A stretch of DNA of 64,000 nucleotides from Dipteris shenzhenensis (GCA_047967505.1 CM106538.1); one strand, 5' to 3'; shown: positions 1 through 11,109, counted from the stretch's first letter. The notes: generated from the sequence alone by a model not told the origin. Program-made: numbers and translations.

Positions 1-750
1 CTGCGATGATCATCATGTATGTAGGCATATGCTATGCAACCAAATATGCGGAGATGCCCAATGTGTGGCTTGTATCCAGTGAATGCTTCATAAGGAGTCA
101 TACCTTGTATCGTTTTGCAGTAGGAAGCCAATTAAGCAAATAGTTTGCAGTGGGTATTGCTTCTGCCCAATACTAATTTGGAAGGTGCTTTTCACTAAGC
201 ATTGCTCTAGCATTGTCTGCTAAAGTCCCATTCTTCCTTTTAGCTCTTGCATTCTGTTAAGGAGTATTTGCACATGTGAATTGTCTTCAAATGCCATGAT
301 TTTTGCAAAAGTTCATGAATGCTGAAGACATGTATTCACCTCTTCTATCTAATCTCATGACCTTGATCTTTCTGCTTGTCTAGTTTTCTACCATGGCTTT
401 GAATTCTTGAAATTTGGAAAACACTTCAGATTTCTCTTTCAGAAAGTAGACCCAACAATATCTATTGTAACTTCGTCGATGAAAGTCAAGTAGTAAAGTG
501 AACCATTGATGCTGCAGGTCTGGGCATAACCCCATACATTTGTATGTATCAAATCAAGAATACCTCATGCACGAGAGGTACTTCTGCCAAAGTTGGTTCG
601 CTTTTGTTTGCCAAAGTAGCATGCTTTGCAAACCTTTCCAAGAAACTGTAGCTTCGGAATCCCAATTGCCATATTCTGATTCCTAAGATCTAACAAGTAC
701 TTGAAGTTGACATGACCATATCTCTTGTGCCATTTTGCAGATAGTGGCAT
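1..750 (-). pseudogene. Ty1/copia integrase region (copy 1), broken
   Basis: Minus-strand continuation of a copia polyprotein: GAG-pre-integrase and the start of the integrase core. The first piece (750-565) reads KWHKRYGHVNFKYLL and then the CKACYFGKQ zinc-binding segment. It is cut off from the protease by a TAG at 751-753 where the related copy at 29.56 kb has CAG, and it ends in a TGA at about 565. The rest, to position 1, is readable only in pieces (for example a D-R-G-E-Y-like core segment around 300-360 and a C-terminal stretch at 1-110 matching the copy at 29.69-29.78 kb). The element runs off the left edge of the window. Integrases of this family insert retrotransposon cDNA in the nucleus. 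This one cannot be made intact. Confidence 0.85.
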
Positions 751-1310
751 CTATTGCGGTTGAGCTGACATGGCATGCTTATCTAGTACTGTAGCTAGCA
801 TTCTATATAAGCATCCTTCCTTGACACCTTTTGCTACTAGCTGACATCTTTTGGATTTGTCTCTCATAGTGCATTCATCACTGTCGAAGATGACTTTGTA
901 ATTGTGTTCCATCATTTGACCTACTGACAAAAGGTTCTTGTTGAGCTTCGGAACATAGAGCACATCTTTCACTAATCCTGTTGTACCAGTGAAATTGTTC
1001 ATAGGGATAACGCCTATCCCTTGAACTAAATTCGGTGTATTGTCTACTGTGTAGATGACATTTTTCTTTCCTTCTAATGGCTTCATTTCTGTGAACCATT
1101 CCTGATAATTTATCATGTGAGATGATGCACCGTTGTCGATATACCAAGGATCATGTTCCACTTGGTCGACTTGATAGCTGAAATCCTTTTTGGGATTGAA
1201 ATTAGTGTCTGGGTACATTGTATCAGTCTGATGCATTTCATCGCTTGTAAGAAACATATTTCCATGTTCATTTGGAAAATGACTGTGACGAGAATGTCCA
1301 CCACGATGAT
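751..1310 (-). pseudogene. Ty1/copia aspartic protease region (copy 1)
   Basis: Reads on the minus strand from about 1257 down to 753. The copia protease signature WYIDNGASSHM lies at about 1115-1147 (D-N-G-A-S with the S-S-H continuation), followed by a conserved stretch ending DVLYVPKLNKNLLSVGQM and a linker into GAG-pre-integrase. The family cleaves the Gag-Pol precursor in the virus-like particle. The frame stays open until the TAG at 751. It continues from gag upstream with frame changes near 1310. Nearly every residue is shared with the protease of the copy at 29.1-29.5 kb, so the two belong to one family. Confidence 0.85.
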
Positions 1311-2329
1311 TTCCTCTGCCTCAAAAATTCCCTCCTGGACTGATCGCCTTGGTCGTATTGCTTCTTGCGACAATCTCTTTCATGGTGTCCAAACTTGTGA
1401 CAGTAGTTGCACTGATTGTTTGACACGTTGGTGGATGCATTCCCTCATTCTTGAAATCTTCCTCGGTTGGAATGATTTCCTTTTTGCTGATTCTGGTGTT
1501 GCTGATGCTGATGCTCACTTTGATTTTGTTGCTGATGATGACCACTTTTCTGATATAATCTACCACTACCTCTGCCTCTGCCTCTGCTTCTATCTGAAGC
1601 TGTGAATGCTTGATCATTAGAATGACCTTTACGTGCTTGAATTGCTTGCGTCCTGAGTTCTTCACCAAGTAGGACTGACTGAAGTTCTTCCAGTGTCGGA
1701 ATTTGCCGTTGTATGGCAATACTCTGGACTAGATTCTCGTATCCCTCTCCTAGTCCATTCAGAATGACTTGAACCATTTCTACGGGGTTCATTGTCTCTC
1801 TTGCTACTGCAAGTTGATTGTTGTATTCTTTTATGCGGAGTACATAAGCATGACCGGTTTCGTTGTTGTGAAAAGTCTGGTTGATTTGCTTTCTTAGTGT
1901 GAGAATCCTGAATGTGTTCTTAGACTCGTAGAGAGCTGCGAACATATCCCATGCTTCTTTCGATGTCTTGACTGTTTTGAGCTATTCTAGCATGACATCT
2001 TGCACATTCTGCTTGATCAGATGATAGGCGTACTTGTCTTTCTTATCCCATTCTGCCTGAGCTCGGGCAATGGTAGGATCTACTACTGGTGCGGAAACTA
2101 TTTGTGTAGCTGTAGATCCAATTGTAGATCCCGCTGCTGGTGCTGTGACAACAGATGGAGTAGAGCTACTTGTGGCTGGATCGGCCAATGGTCTAGGTGT
2201 AGACCCATCGACATACTCCCATTTGTCCTGAAGTACAAGAATGGTCTCCATTCAGTATTTCCATGTGCCACAATTGGAGTTGTCTAACTTAGTAGATGCC
2301 TCCAGATTGAGGTTGCTAGTCATAGACAT
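1311..2329 (-). pseudogene. Ty1/copia gag (copy 1)
   Basis: Begins with an ATG at 2329 (MSMTSNLNLEAST), continues as METILVLQDKWEYVDG from 2251, then a UBN2-type gag core from 1945 (YESKNTFRILTLRKQIN to VILNGLGEGYENLV), a Q/H-rich linker, and a CCHC zinc knuckle at about 1366-1410 (CNYCHKFGHHERDC). Gag proteins of this class form the particle and bind RNA. The chain is broken by stops or shifts near 2251, 1982 and 1445. The Q/H-rich linker is coded by degenerate CAG/CAT triplets. Assignment rests on the UBN2-like core and the knuckle, both seen directly. Confidence 0.85.
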
Positions 2330-4392
2330 GGTGCAAGAAATGTACCCAAAAGTGTCGTGAAAATCTTTGTATGAATCAACTGCAAATACACTGACTGTGC
2401 CAAGTGAAGTCTTTGAGCTATCGGTGAAGATAGAACTACAATATATAAAATCTATGATCTGTATTACAAGGCTTGTGGCAATGATGCCGGGAATAGCCAA
2501 GAGGCTTTACAAGGCTGAAATGATGTGCACAATGCTGTGAGATAGCCGAATAGGCTTTACAATGGTGGCATGTGTGTGTGAAATCAAGTGCTATATACCC
2601 ACTGAAACAATATGCAATGCCTCTGTACTCTCTAAAGTCTACTCACTAAGCTGATGAACATAAGGTTTCAGGTAATGTAATGATGTGAAACTGTATGTGA
2701 GCGTATGGACTACTCCGAGTAGGTACTAGTCAGGAATTTCTGGCATGGCTTAGATTGGCAACTTGGGGAGATTTAAAGCATCCCCTCTATGGTGATCTAG
2801 CCTACGCTAATCTATATCTATACCAACTATCGATCGATGAAAGAACAGTAAATAATTCCTTTTCTTTTGTTCTTTTTAAGTGCTATGTCAGATGCTCGAT
2901 GTAGAGAGAAATGTGCGTGAAGGAAGTGGTTTTGTTGGCGAGGTTCAAATGTGAGTGTAACTTGCACCAAAATGTGCGGCTGATGTGACAACGCGTACAG
3001 CACGAAAAAACGAGCGACTTTCCTTTTTGAAGCACCCTCAAATTCTTCCTAGATCAAGAGATACGACTTGATCTAAGTGGAGGGGCAAAAGGAGTGCAAA
3101 TGGTGCTCAATGATGATGTGTCACTATGGGTCACATGCAGTGTGATGTGGCACTATGACTACCAAGAGGTGTGCCAATGGACATCTGTGCTGAGGTGGCA
3201 GGAGTGGTTACATGAAGTGACTGTGGAGCACTATGTGTGCCTGCAGGGGTCAGTGCTGATTGGACAGCTGAGGTGGCACAAATGATGATGTCAGTAGATG
3301 ATGTGGTAATAATGACATGGCAGTGATGACATGGCTATGCTGATGTGGCAGATGAGTTGGTAGCGTGATGTGTCTATGATGACATGGCACAAGTGACGTG
3401 GCAGATGACATGTCAGATAAGGTTGACATGGCACATGCTGATGTGGTAGATTGACTTTGACTCACACATGGCAGTCGGTGACAACTGGCAGATAAGCTGA
3501 TGATGTGATAGCTTCATGGGGCTACTGACATGTCACTTAGAGTGACGTGGCAGATAGGGTGCCATGTGTCACAATTGTGACCAAACCACCTAACCAAGGT
3601 TGACGGAACCTAACCCTGGTTAGCTCCTATCTGCAACATATCAGTCTGAGAGCAAGAGAGACTCTAAGTAGGAAGACGACGACGAAATGGCCACTTGGAG
3701 AAGATGATGGCAAAGAGACAATCCGTCATTGTGTCATTGCATGCACGGAGCTCGTTTTGGAGTTGCGGCGCTTCACCATCTTCTTCACCTTCAAGCTTGC
3801 AAGCTCACAGCCGTTTGAGTGATGCTTTGATGCTGTAGAAGATGTCGAAGCCCATGGAGGTAAGGAGGCCATTTGGAGCTTCATTGCAGGAATGAAAGAG
3901 CGCTGGAGTGCTAGAAGGAACCTTAGAGCTTCTTAGTATAGTCGGGTGGAGAGGCTATCATTGGAGCGCTCGGCTGAATAGAGAGGCAAGGTTGGAGCGT
4001 TGGCCATCTTGCATGATGGAGCGTTGGAAGCTGCTATAGGGAGGCCATCTAGGAAGGCACGCGGCTAAGAGTAGAAGGCCGTGGGTCGCACTCGAGGTGA
4101 AGTGTTGTTGCTTCGGGATTGCCCACAAGTTTGTTGCAGAAAGGAGCACGGTAGGATGGCCTGTTGTCAGAGGGTCACCTGTGAAGCTATTGTTGGGGGG
4201 TCATCCATGGAGCAGTTGATGCTGAGAAGCCACCTTTACTGGGGAGCCATCATTTTACAATCTGAGAGCGTGGAGTAGAGGCCTTGCAGATAGTCATTGA
4301 GGCGGTTAAGGAGCTAGCTACTGGTGATGCAAGTGCTGCTAGAGACCTTTGTAGTTTGGAGAGGCGTCTGGCTTTCCAAACTATGAGAACTA
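2290..4392. repeat. Long inverted duplicate of 25,895-27,975
   Basis: Read on the minus strand, this non-coding block matches 25,895-27,975 on the plus strand through most of its length. Matching points include the block beginning TCATAGTTTGGAAAGCC (about 4390 and 25,903), CTTTCTGCAACA (about 4140 and 26,144), and the leader just before the gag ATG. It is therefore the 5' part of the same copia family, present twice in opposite orientation about 21-26 kb apart. No convincing LTR end was found inside either copy, so whether this is LTR or long leader is unresolved. No coding sequence is credible here. Confidence 0.8.
3094..3570. repeat. Degenerate minisatellite of TGACATGGCA / TGATGTGGCA units
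   Basis: An irregular array of ~10-16 bp units such as TGACATGGCAG, GATGTGGCAGATGA and TGACGTGGCAGAT, with short variable spacers. The same array, inverted, occurs at about 26,700-27,190 inside the matching copia copy. Open frames that cross it are a by-product of the repeat and are not called. Confidence 0.7.
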
Positions 4393-4760
4393 TGAGTTTT
4401 GCTTGCCTTGTAGTAGGCCGTGCTTGCTATTGCATGAGCAAGAGTTAGAGGGTTTCTTATGCATTGCTAGCTCTCTCAATGAAGCATGTCTCTCAACATG
4501 TCTCCCTCTCATAGCAGAAATCTCTCAAGAAGGCTCTACCTATTTTTCTCACAAACACTTGAAGAAGATCACTCTCTCTTGCTTTCAATCAAAAAACTCT
4601 CGCAGTGGAGTTGAATGGATGGAAATCTTTCCAATGAATGGAAATTCTCTATCAAAGAAAGCGAAGGTTCTCTCAACAGAAGAGAACACTCAATCTCTCT
4701 CGATCTCTCAATCTCTCAATCACTCTCACAAGAAGGATGGCATCTCAGCAGAAGGCAAAA
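4393..4760 (-). other. Copia leader between PBS and the duplicated block
   Basis: Between the primer-binding site and the block shared with 25.9 kb lies CT/GA-rich sequence (many ATCTCTCAATCTCTC runs on the plus strand). It reads as an untranslated leader of a copia element on the minus strand. The copy at 25.9 kb does not share it, so either that copy lost it or this LTR/PBS belongs to a different, nested element. A 122-codon open frame on the plus strand here has no recognisable content. Confidence 0.4.
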
Positions 4761-4776
4761 CCATGCTCTGATACCA
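4761..4776 (-). promoter_or_regulatory. Primer-binding site for initiator tRNA-Met
   Basis: On the minus strand the sequence is TGGTATCAGAGCATGG. TGGTATCAGAGC is the standard plant copia PBS, complementary to the 3' end of initiator methionine tRNA, where minus-strand cDNA synthesis starts. It directly abuts an LTR end that reads TTTTGTCA, as expected. Confidence 0.9.
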
Positions 4777-5214
4777 TGACAAAATATGAAGAGGGGAGAG
4801 GAGAAGAGTGGAGATAAGGAGAGAGGGCACAGCTAGAGAGCACACCACAAATGACTAACTATACACTAGATTTAGTTGAAAAAATAGAATATATACAAAC
4901 CCTTTTAGGGTTAGGGTTAGGGGATCTAACCCTTTCCTTTATAGCACTCTGTTGGGTTAGTGCTATGCACATATGATCATGTGATGGTGCTATGCACACA
5001 TGATCACATGATGTTGAGTGTGAACTCTCAATAGATTTCTCCAAATAACCAACCCACAGCATAATAGCCGGTGTGAGGTGACCACTTGGGCCCTTTGTTC
5101 TTGGGGCTGCCTCTTCCCTACAATAAAGTTTTAGAGCAAACCAAGAAAATCTTGCACATGGAGCACATCTGGGATCTTGTGTCTCACGACTCTTTGTCCA
5201 ATGCAATGAGCTTC
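4777..5214 (-). mobile_element. Copia LTR (3' part), interrupted by a CACTA-like element
   Basis: The minus-strand LTR ends in TTGTCA immediately before the PBS. A TATA box (TATAAA, plus-strand complement at 4938-4943) sits about 160 bp before the LTR end, a normal position for the U3/R boundary. The piece is cut at 5214 by the 5215-11380 transposon. Its 5' remainder should resume at 11,384, but I could not fix the LTR start there. The run CCCTAACCCTAACCC in U5 is part of this LTR, not a telomere. Confidence 0.65.
5212..5214. repeat. 3-bp target-site duplication TTC (left)
   Basis: TTC immediately left of the terminal inverted repeat. The same TTC stands at 11,381-11,383 immediately right of the other end. 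A 3-bp duplication is the hallmark of CACTA-superfamily insertion. Confidence 0.75.
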
Positions 5215-5244
5215 CACAACAAGACAAAGCACCCATAGACGCGC
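5215..5244 (+). repeat. Left terminal inverted repeat
   Basis: Starts CACAACAAGACAAAGCAC and runs into ATAGACGCGC. Compared with the reverse complement of 11,351-11,380 it differs at only three of 30 positions (9, 18 and 20). Confidence 0.85.
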
Positions 5245-5490
5245 ACACAGACGCGTTTATTGAACTAAATAAAAAACTTACGGGCGCATCTATTTGCGCG
5301 TCTATTTTCATGTCTGGAGACCCACGTCTACTAGCGTGTCTATATAGCAGACACATGCGCATATAGACATGCATTTAGATGCTTAAATAGACGCTCTTAT
5401 AAACGTGTTTATAGACGCAAAAATAGACGCTTGTCGAACAGACAGACGCGTATATAGACGCATTTATAGATGCACTGATAGATGTGCTTT
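5236..5490. repeat. Left subterminal AGACGCG repeat cluster
   Basis: At least a dozen variants of ATAGACGCG / GCGCGTCTAT in both orientations, for example CATAGACGCGC, TTGCGCGTCTATT, ATAGACGCA and CAGACAGACGCGTATATAGACGC. In En/Spm elements, short subterminal motifs of this kind bind the TNPA protein. The same motif clusters occur at 7431-7580, 7986-8105 and 11,110-11,362. Confidence 0.8.
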
Positions 5491-5696
5491 ATAATATTTT
5501 TTTAAAAATTTACAGAATGCTGTGTATGTTGTGTATGCTATATAGTTACAAGAATCCCATTTCCACATTATGTAATTCAATTCTTACAGCCAATGCAATC
5601 GCATTTTAATTACAATTCCAAATAAAACATTACAACTCCAAAACGCAATAAAATTGAAAGCTCAAAAAGTGCTTGTATGTACATATAGCACGAAGC

Positions 5697-5830
5697 TAAG
5701 CCACGTCATGTGGCTTCAAGTACAAAAAATAAGGAAGTTAAGCCACGTCATGTGGCTTCAAGTACAAAAAAAAAGAGAAGTGTATATACAAGAGGCACGA
5801 AGCCAAGCCAGTGGCTTTAAGTACAAAAAA
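5697..5830. repeat. Tandem repeat, three ~40-60 bp units with internal palindrome
   Basis: Three units carrying AGCCACGTCATGTGGCTT or a decayed form (AGCCA-GTGGCTTT), each followed by AAGTACAAAAAA. The unit core AGCCAC-GTCAT-GTGGCT is itself an inverted repeat with a 5-nt loop. It lies just past the 3' end of the TNPA-like gene, where it could act as a terminator or 3'-UTR structure. That role is inference. Confidence 0.65.
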
Positions 5831-5929
5831 GAGTAGCTAGCACTACTTCTACGACTAATCCTCGCTGCCTTCCATGCTCCCTTCCGTGCTCCCTTCTGCA
5901 CTCCCTTCTGCACCTCCTTCCTCGTCTTT

Positions 5930-7345
5930 CTTGTCGTCTTGTGCACGGGCCTATAAACAAGGGACAACATATATCAATGTATGAAAAATCAAATCTTTAC
6001 TTATTATATTGGCATTATTTAATTACTTTCAAATACCTCGGGGACCGCTCCAGTAGCCCGGATATACTGCTCCTCAGTAATCAACCCGTCATCATAGAAG
6101 TGCCTTCATGTATCTCCTCTGCGATGGTGGCGGTGGTAGGCTGTCTCCATAGGAGTAGGGTATCTGCCCACGATCTCAAGCTACAAGACGACACAATTTG
6201 CGGAGGGATTAGTATAAAGAAACAACCTCCTAATAAACTACATAAGCAATATAATTTGAGATTGATACTTACAAATTGGGCCTCCCATGAATCAACACCC
6301 CCTGCTCCAAAATGCGCGCTTCCATATTCCTCCATCTGGATCCTTCGTGCCTCCACGTGCTGCAGACTGGGGTCCTCCCTCGTTGACTTCATTGCTTTCT
6401 TCCGGAAACTCACGCTTGTGAGCGGTGTGGGGCGGGCCCCTTGGTGGTTGACGTCCCTCGAGCTTGGCAATCTCTGCTAGTGCCTGCCTCTTAAGCGAAG
6501 ATCTTTTATTGCCAAGTATCGTAATAATCTTTGACTTGGCCCATTTATCTGTGAACTGGTGATTGGGGGGGTTAGGATACCTAGAGCGAACAGCAGTGAG
6601 GGTCTCATCAGCCAACCTCTTTGGCTGGTCTTTGAAGTGGATAAAGCAATCTCTATAATTGTTAGCAATTACAGAGCGCATGAAGGCCATGATGTCCTTC
6701 CCCCGTGCATCCATCAAGATGCCTCCTGTCTGAGTGATGTCATAGAATATCGTACCATCACCCGAAGGCACATCTAAATCATCTGAATCATCATTGTCCC
6801 CACCGCCACCCCTCCCAAAGCACTGTGCCATGCATCCCCCACCGCTATCCCTGCTACTACGCCCTGCTACTGTGTCGTGTCAAGCTCGTACGTTGGCCAC
6901 TCGTAGTTGGAGACTGCACGGGACTACGTTGACCACTCGTAGCTGGAGAACTGAGTCTCGACTGCACAGGAGTACGTCGATGGCTCTGCGAGACAGAAGG
7001 ACCTCCTGACGGCATGGGGGAAGGGGCATAAGATGGCATGGCAGAAGGGGCATAAGACGGCATGGGGGAAGGGACATAAGACGGCATGGGGGAAGGGGCA
7101 TAAGATGGCATGGGCGATGGGCCTGTGCTGTGTAGCCGGTTGGGCTATGCTGACTCCGCTAGGGTGATCTCAGCTGGTGTGGGGTGGTTTGGAGTATGTA
7201 GTGCCGACTCCTGGGGGGTGTTTAAAGTACCCGTCATATACCCGTATAACTCTACAAGACTAGGAGGGTTTCCTAAAAGGTTATATAAGTCCTTCCAAAT
7301 AGAATCCCGAGGATCAGGTGAGCTAGAAGCACTTCCTGGCCACAT
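5930..7345 (-). pseudogene. TNPA-like gene of the CACTA element (plant transposase_24 type)
   Basis: Spliced minus-strand gene. An N-terminal frame from 7345 (MWPGSASSSPDPRDS) runs through one TAG at ~7145 into a proline-rich 8-residue repeat (MPSYAPSP) and an S/T-rich stretch to 6857. From 6831 the frame MAQCFGRGGGG continues to GTIFYDITQTGGILMDARGK, then FHFKDQP-like and WAKSKIITILGNKRSSLK segments. These resemble the Ptta/En/Spm transposase_24 domain, with its conserved kW...vk..lg..wr..K pattern. A good splice donor (TTT|GTAAGTATC, complement near 6275) follows, with further exon pieces to about 5930. TNPA-type proteins bind the subterminal repeats. Stops and frame changes show decay. Confidence 0.6.
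7012..7115 (-). repeat. 24-bp coding tandem repeat (MPSYAPSP)n
   Basis: About four copies of a 24-bp unit (plus strand GGCATGGGGGAAGGGGCATAAGAT variants) that keep frame and encode MPSYAPSP with small changes. It makes the proline-rich region of the TNPA-like protein and is a likely source of length variation. Confidence 0.8.
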
Positions 7346-7430
7346 GTTGAACTAGAAAAAAGAAAAAAAATCTATTACTGATGAGCTAAGAAGAAAGGGG
7401 AAGGGAAGAGAGGATTACTGACTGTCAAAG

Positions 7431-8105
7431 CGCGTCTATAGACGCGTCTGATTAGCGCATCTATTTTTGCATATAAGAGCGCGTCTATAGATGCGGCTAT
7501 CTACGTCTACAAATAGGCTAGACGCACGTTTAGACGCGCCTGTATATGCGGTTTTAGATGTGCTCTGAGACGTGCCTATAGACGCACTCTTACAGATGGA
7601 CTTTTCTAAAGAGTAGAAAAGGACATTATGCCTGACACACAAACGTGACACTAATACCCAGATCATGCATTTTTTGGATACGAGAAAGTACAAATCCAAA
7701 GAGAGCAAACTTCCAAAGAAGATCAACTGCAAAAAGACTTACCTTGGATAGAGGTATGGAAGGTTCTTCTCCTTTTTCAAAGTTGCTTCTCCTCCTTGTT
7801 CGCCCTCCTCTCCTTTAAGCTTGGAAGTAAGTGTGGGTGCCTTCCTCTTAAGTGTAAGCTTGGAAGTAAGAGTGGAAGCCTTCCTCTTAAGCATCAAAAC
7901 TGTGGATCTGCTAATAAGGAAGCAAGCAAGCCGCGAAGTATAAGTAATGTGAAGACAAGCGAAGCGAGCGCGCTAAAAGTAGGTTAAAAATTGCGTCTAT
8001 AGGCGTGTCTAAAAGCGCGTCTAAATACATAGAGTAGATGCGGTTTTAGATGCGCTTTTAGACGTGCCTATAGACGTGCACCGCAGAACAAACAGACGTG
8101 CTTTT
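7431..8105. promoter_or_regulatory. Divergent promoter region with AGACGCG repeat clusters
   Basis: The spacer between the two divergent transposon genes holds two further clusters of the subterminal motif (7431-7580 and 7986-8105), including the perfect 16-bp palindrome CGCGTCTATAGACGCG at 7431-7446. If the TNPA-like product binds this motif at the element ends, it would also bind its own and the transposase promoter. That autoregulation is inference; the motif distribution is seen directly. Between the clusters (7600-7985) are two similar copies of CTTTAAGCTTGGAAGTAAG-type sequence (about 7812-7880). Confidence 0.55.
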
Positions 8106-8172
8106 AGATGCGCCACAGAGTTTAAAATTAAACATTTGAAGAAGAGCAAATTTTTGTGGGTTGTTTGTTTGT

Positions 8173-10897
8173 AGGATATCTTCATCTTCAACAAGTAGCT
8201 CCAGTGAGGATGAATCCATCCGTATCCACCATCGCGAAATGTGGTTGGAGCAAAAAATAAAATGTATGTGCGATCGATGTCGAGGAAACATGTATCGTGC
8301 ACGCAAGATTACACTCAATCACATCTCAAAGTATGGAGATTGTTCAACTCGAGGAAACATGTATCGTGCACCCTAAACCCACCTTCAACTCTTAATTGCA
8401 TCTATTGTTCAGGTCTCACTACATCAGGTTACCATGCATGTCCTGTTTGTGGTCCTTCGCTAGTTGCCTCACGGGTAGACGCATTGAATAAGGTCATCTA
8501 TGAGAATCACCATCGATTTCTCCTACCTGATCATCCTAGATATGTTGCCCCTTGGAATGAAGTCCTCCCACAATCACTCATCGTAGGAGATTGGATGAGA
8601 ATTTGGGACGGTTCCACGACTCCTCCACCACTTGGCATGAGCCGGTAAGGGTTTGTAACTATTGTGTCCTATATTGGCTGGAAATAAAGGTTGCCCGCTA
8701 ACACTTTATTTTGTTTAGATACTCCATCTTTTATCATTTACCATATTGGTCCCACCTCAAGATCAATCACCTGCTTGATCCCATGCATATCTTCAAGAAT
8801 GTGGCATCTACCATTTGGGAGCATTTGAATGGGACATGAGATTCCACAGGCATAAGGGAGGATTTACGTACCATAGGGAGGATGCGTGAAGCTTGGGCAC
8901 AAGAGGGACCAAATGGGCGTGTTTTTTTACCTCGTGCACCGTGGATGTTATCAAAGCTAGAGATGGCGACAGTGAAGCGCGCTATTACTACAATTCGTAC
9001 TCCCACTGAATGCATGAGGTGTTTGAAGGGAGCCTTTACAAAGAGCAAGAAAAGAGGTGTAGAGCAATTATATGGCTTGAAATCTCATGATTGGCACAAG
9101 ATGCTCCAAGTAAGTATTTTATGTGCATAATATCCTTTTCCTTTCAAATTTGTGAGTGAATAATTATAAGCAACTAATCAACCACCTTCTCGTGGGTTCA
9201 GTTCATACTACCTACTAGCATTTCACGTAGTGCATCGAAGGATGTGAAATATTGTATTTACAAGATGGGAGAGCTTGTGAGGTACTTTACATGATACAAA
9301 ATATGATGCGTATCAATGCTCCATGCAAGTTTGAATGCATATTGCTAATATGCTATACTTTTTCATTTCTAGGTATGTGAGCTCAAAGGAAATAGATCCC
9401 ACCATGCTTGAGAATGCTCGAGTTATGTCAGTGGAGGTGGTTTGTTTAGTGGAGGAGACATTTCCACGTTCTATTCTCACAAGCCAACTACATCTTATAG
9501 TGCATTTGGTGGATGAGATTGCTATATGTGGTACTATACATGCACGATGGTTGTTCTTCCTCGAGCGCTTCATGAAGACCTTGAAGGGCTTCGTGAGACA
9601 AAATGCAAGACCCGAAGGTAGCATGGCCGAGGGTTGGTTGGTACAAGAGTCACTTGTATATATTTCTGAGTTTCTTGTTGATGTGGATAGCTCTCTCCCA
9701 TGACTATGGAGAGATGATGAAGACCTAAGGATGACCTCTATTGTGCCTCAAGGGAAAGGACGCAACAAAGTAATAGACACAGAGTTGCATAATAGTATCA
9801 ATCTCTTTTGCGTGCTTAATAGTGATGTGATGAAAAGATGGGTGACAAGATACGAGGATGCAAAGGCAAGAAGACAAGAAGAAAGGGCCCTCTTTCATAC
9901 ACACCACGGATCTCGTGTGCCATACCCTCAGTATCTAAGAGCACTTCCAAAGGATATTCATGTGGATTGGCTACTTGATGAAATGGAAAAAGCAGAGAAA
10001 GATGAGGGGATGCATATCACAATGGAAGAATGGGAGTATGCTAGGGGATGCATGAGCAAGGTTGGTATATAGAATGTTATGCATAAGTTAGGAGCTTTCA
10101 ATAATTTAGATTGCTTATTTAATTGATTTTTTCTTGGTGTAGTGCACTATTTTCAATGCTATATGGTGTGAGGGCAAGCATTTTCGAACACAATAGATTG
10201 ATGATAAGAGAAACACACAAGATTGCGGCATCATTGCTAGCTTTGAGGGAGCCAATGGAGCCATGGATGATTATTGTGGCATAATCCAAGATATTATTAT
10301 GCTTGACTTTCGACACTTCTTTGTGTATGTTTTGGATGTAAAGTGGTTTAAGGACGTGGTGGAAAGAGGCCCTAATGCAACAATCAAACGCCATGCAAGT
10401 GGCTTTGTAACTATTGACTCCACAAAGTTTTGGCAAAGTAGGAAGGACACACTAGTACTACCGCAACAATGTGAACAGGTACTGTGCACACATATAAAAA
10501 TACTCGCTTTTAAATATTTGATGCAAGAAAAATAACATGATTGTATTTGTGTTTGAATTAGGTTGTCTATCAACCAATGGTGGATAATAATAGATGGTGG
10601 CATGTCATACCTATTATGCCACGTTCCAAAGTGATGTATAGTACATTTACTAATATGGAGCGTATGGAGGATGATCATGGCTATGGACGTGATGATGACC
10701 GTGATACGAGAGAGGAGGATGATTATGAGATAGGAGATACAGATATTGAGGCCATTACCCGTGAGGACGAGCCTACCATTGGTGATGCTGATTTCGATGA
10801 GCACATGAGTAGCACAAGTAGTAGAGGGTTGAATGTATTTGTAGATCTAAACACTTGTTTGGGTTTTGAAGTAGATAGTTTGGCAAGATCTCATTGA
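8173..10897 (+). pseudogene. TNP2-type CACTA transposase, internally deleted
   Basis: Several exons or pieces in order. (1) 8173-8370: acidic/serine-rich N-terminus and a C-x2-C segment (CMCDRCRGNMYRARK) typical of the TNP2 start. (2) 8380-8648: GLTTSGYHACPVCGPS and VIYENHHRFLLPDHP, the end of Transposase_21. (3) 8767-9110: LLDPMHIFKNV and the following helix-rich region. (4) 9335-9703: DUF4218 (VHLVDEIAICGTIHARW, RFMKTLKGFVRQNARPEGS). (5) 10,200-10,640: DUF4216 (DYCGIIQDIIMLDF, CEQVVYQPMVDN, WWHVIPIMPRS). (6) A D/E-rich tail to 10,897. The part of Transposase_21 that normally lies between pieces 1 and 2 is missing. A 21-bp repeat (CGAGGAAACATGTATCGTGCA at 8280 and 8350) marks the junction. 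TNP2 normally cuts element ends in the nucleus; this copy should not. Confidence 0.8.
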
Positions 10898-11109
10898 GGA
10901 TGAGATTGAACCGTAGCCCCATCATTGATATTGGCAAAACTATTTTACATATTGTTTCATTCTCCTTACCTCACTTAATTCTTATAGATGTGGGCTTGCA
11001 AAAAAGCATTGATGTTTTTGTTAAAATTATGTGCTTTGGTAATCATGGGCAATGTTTGGAAAGCAATGATGTACACCAAAATCTCACTTTTTGTATTCTC
11101 TGGTTTGTG

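Noticed and set aside
4890-4930. Telomere-like CCCTAACCCTAACCC
   Set aside because: Only about three units, of TTAGGG rather than the plant TTTAGGG type, and it lies inside the copia LTR between its TATA box and the PBS.
5236-5490. CRISPR-like array from regularly repeated AGACGCG
   Set aside because: Units are short, in both orientations and without unique spacers, and the DNA is plant nuclear; they are transposon subterminal repeats.
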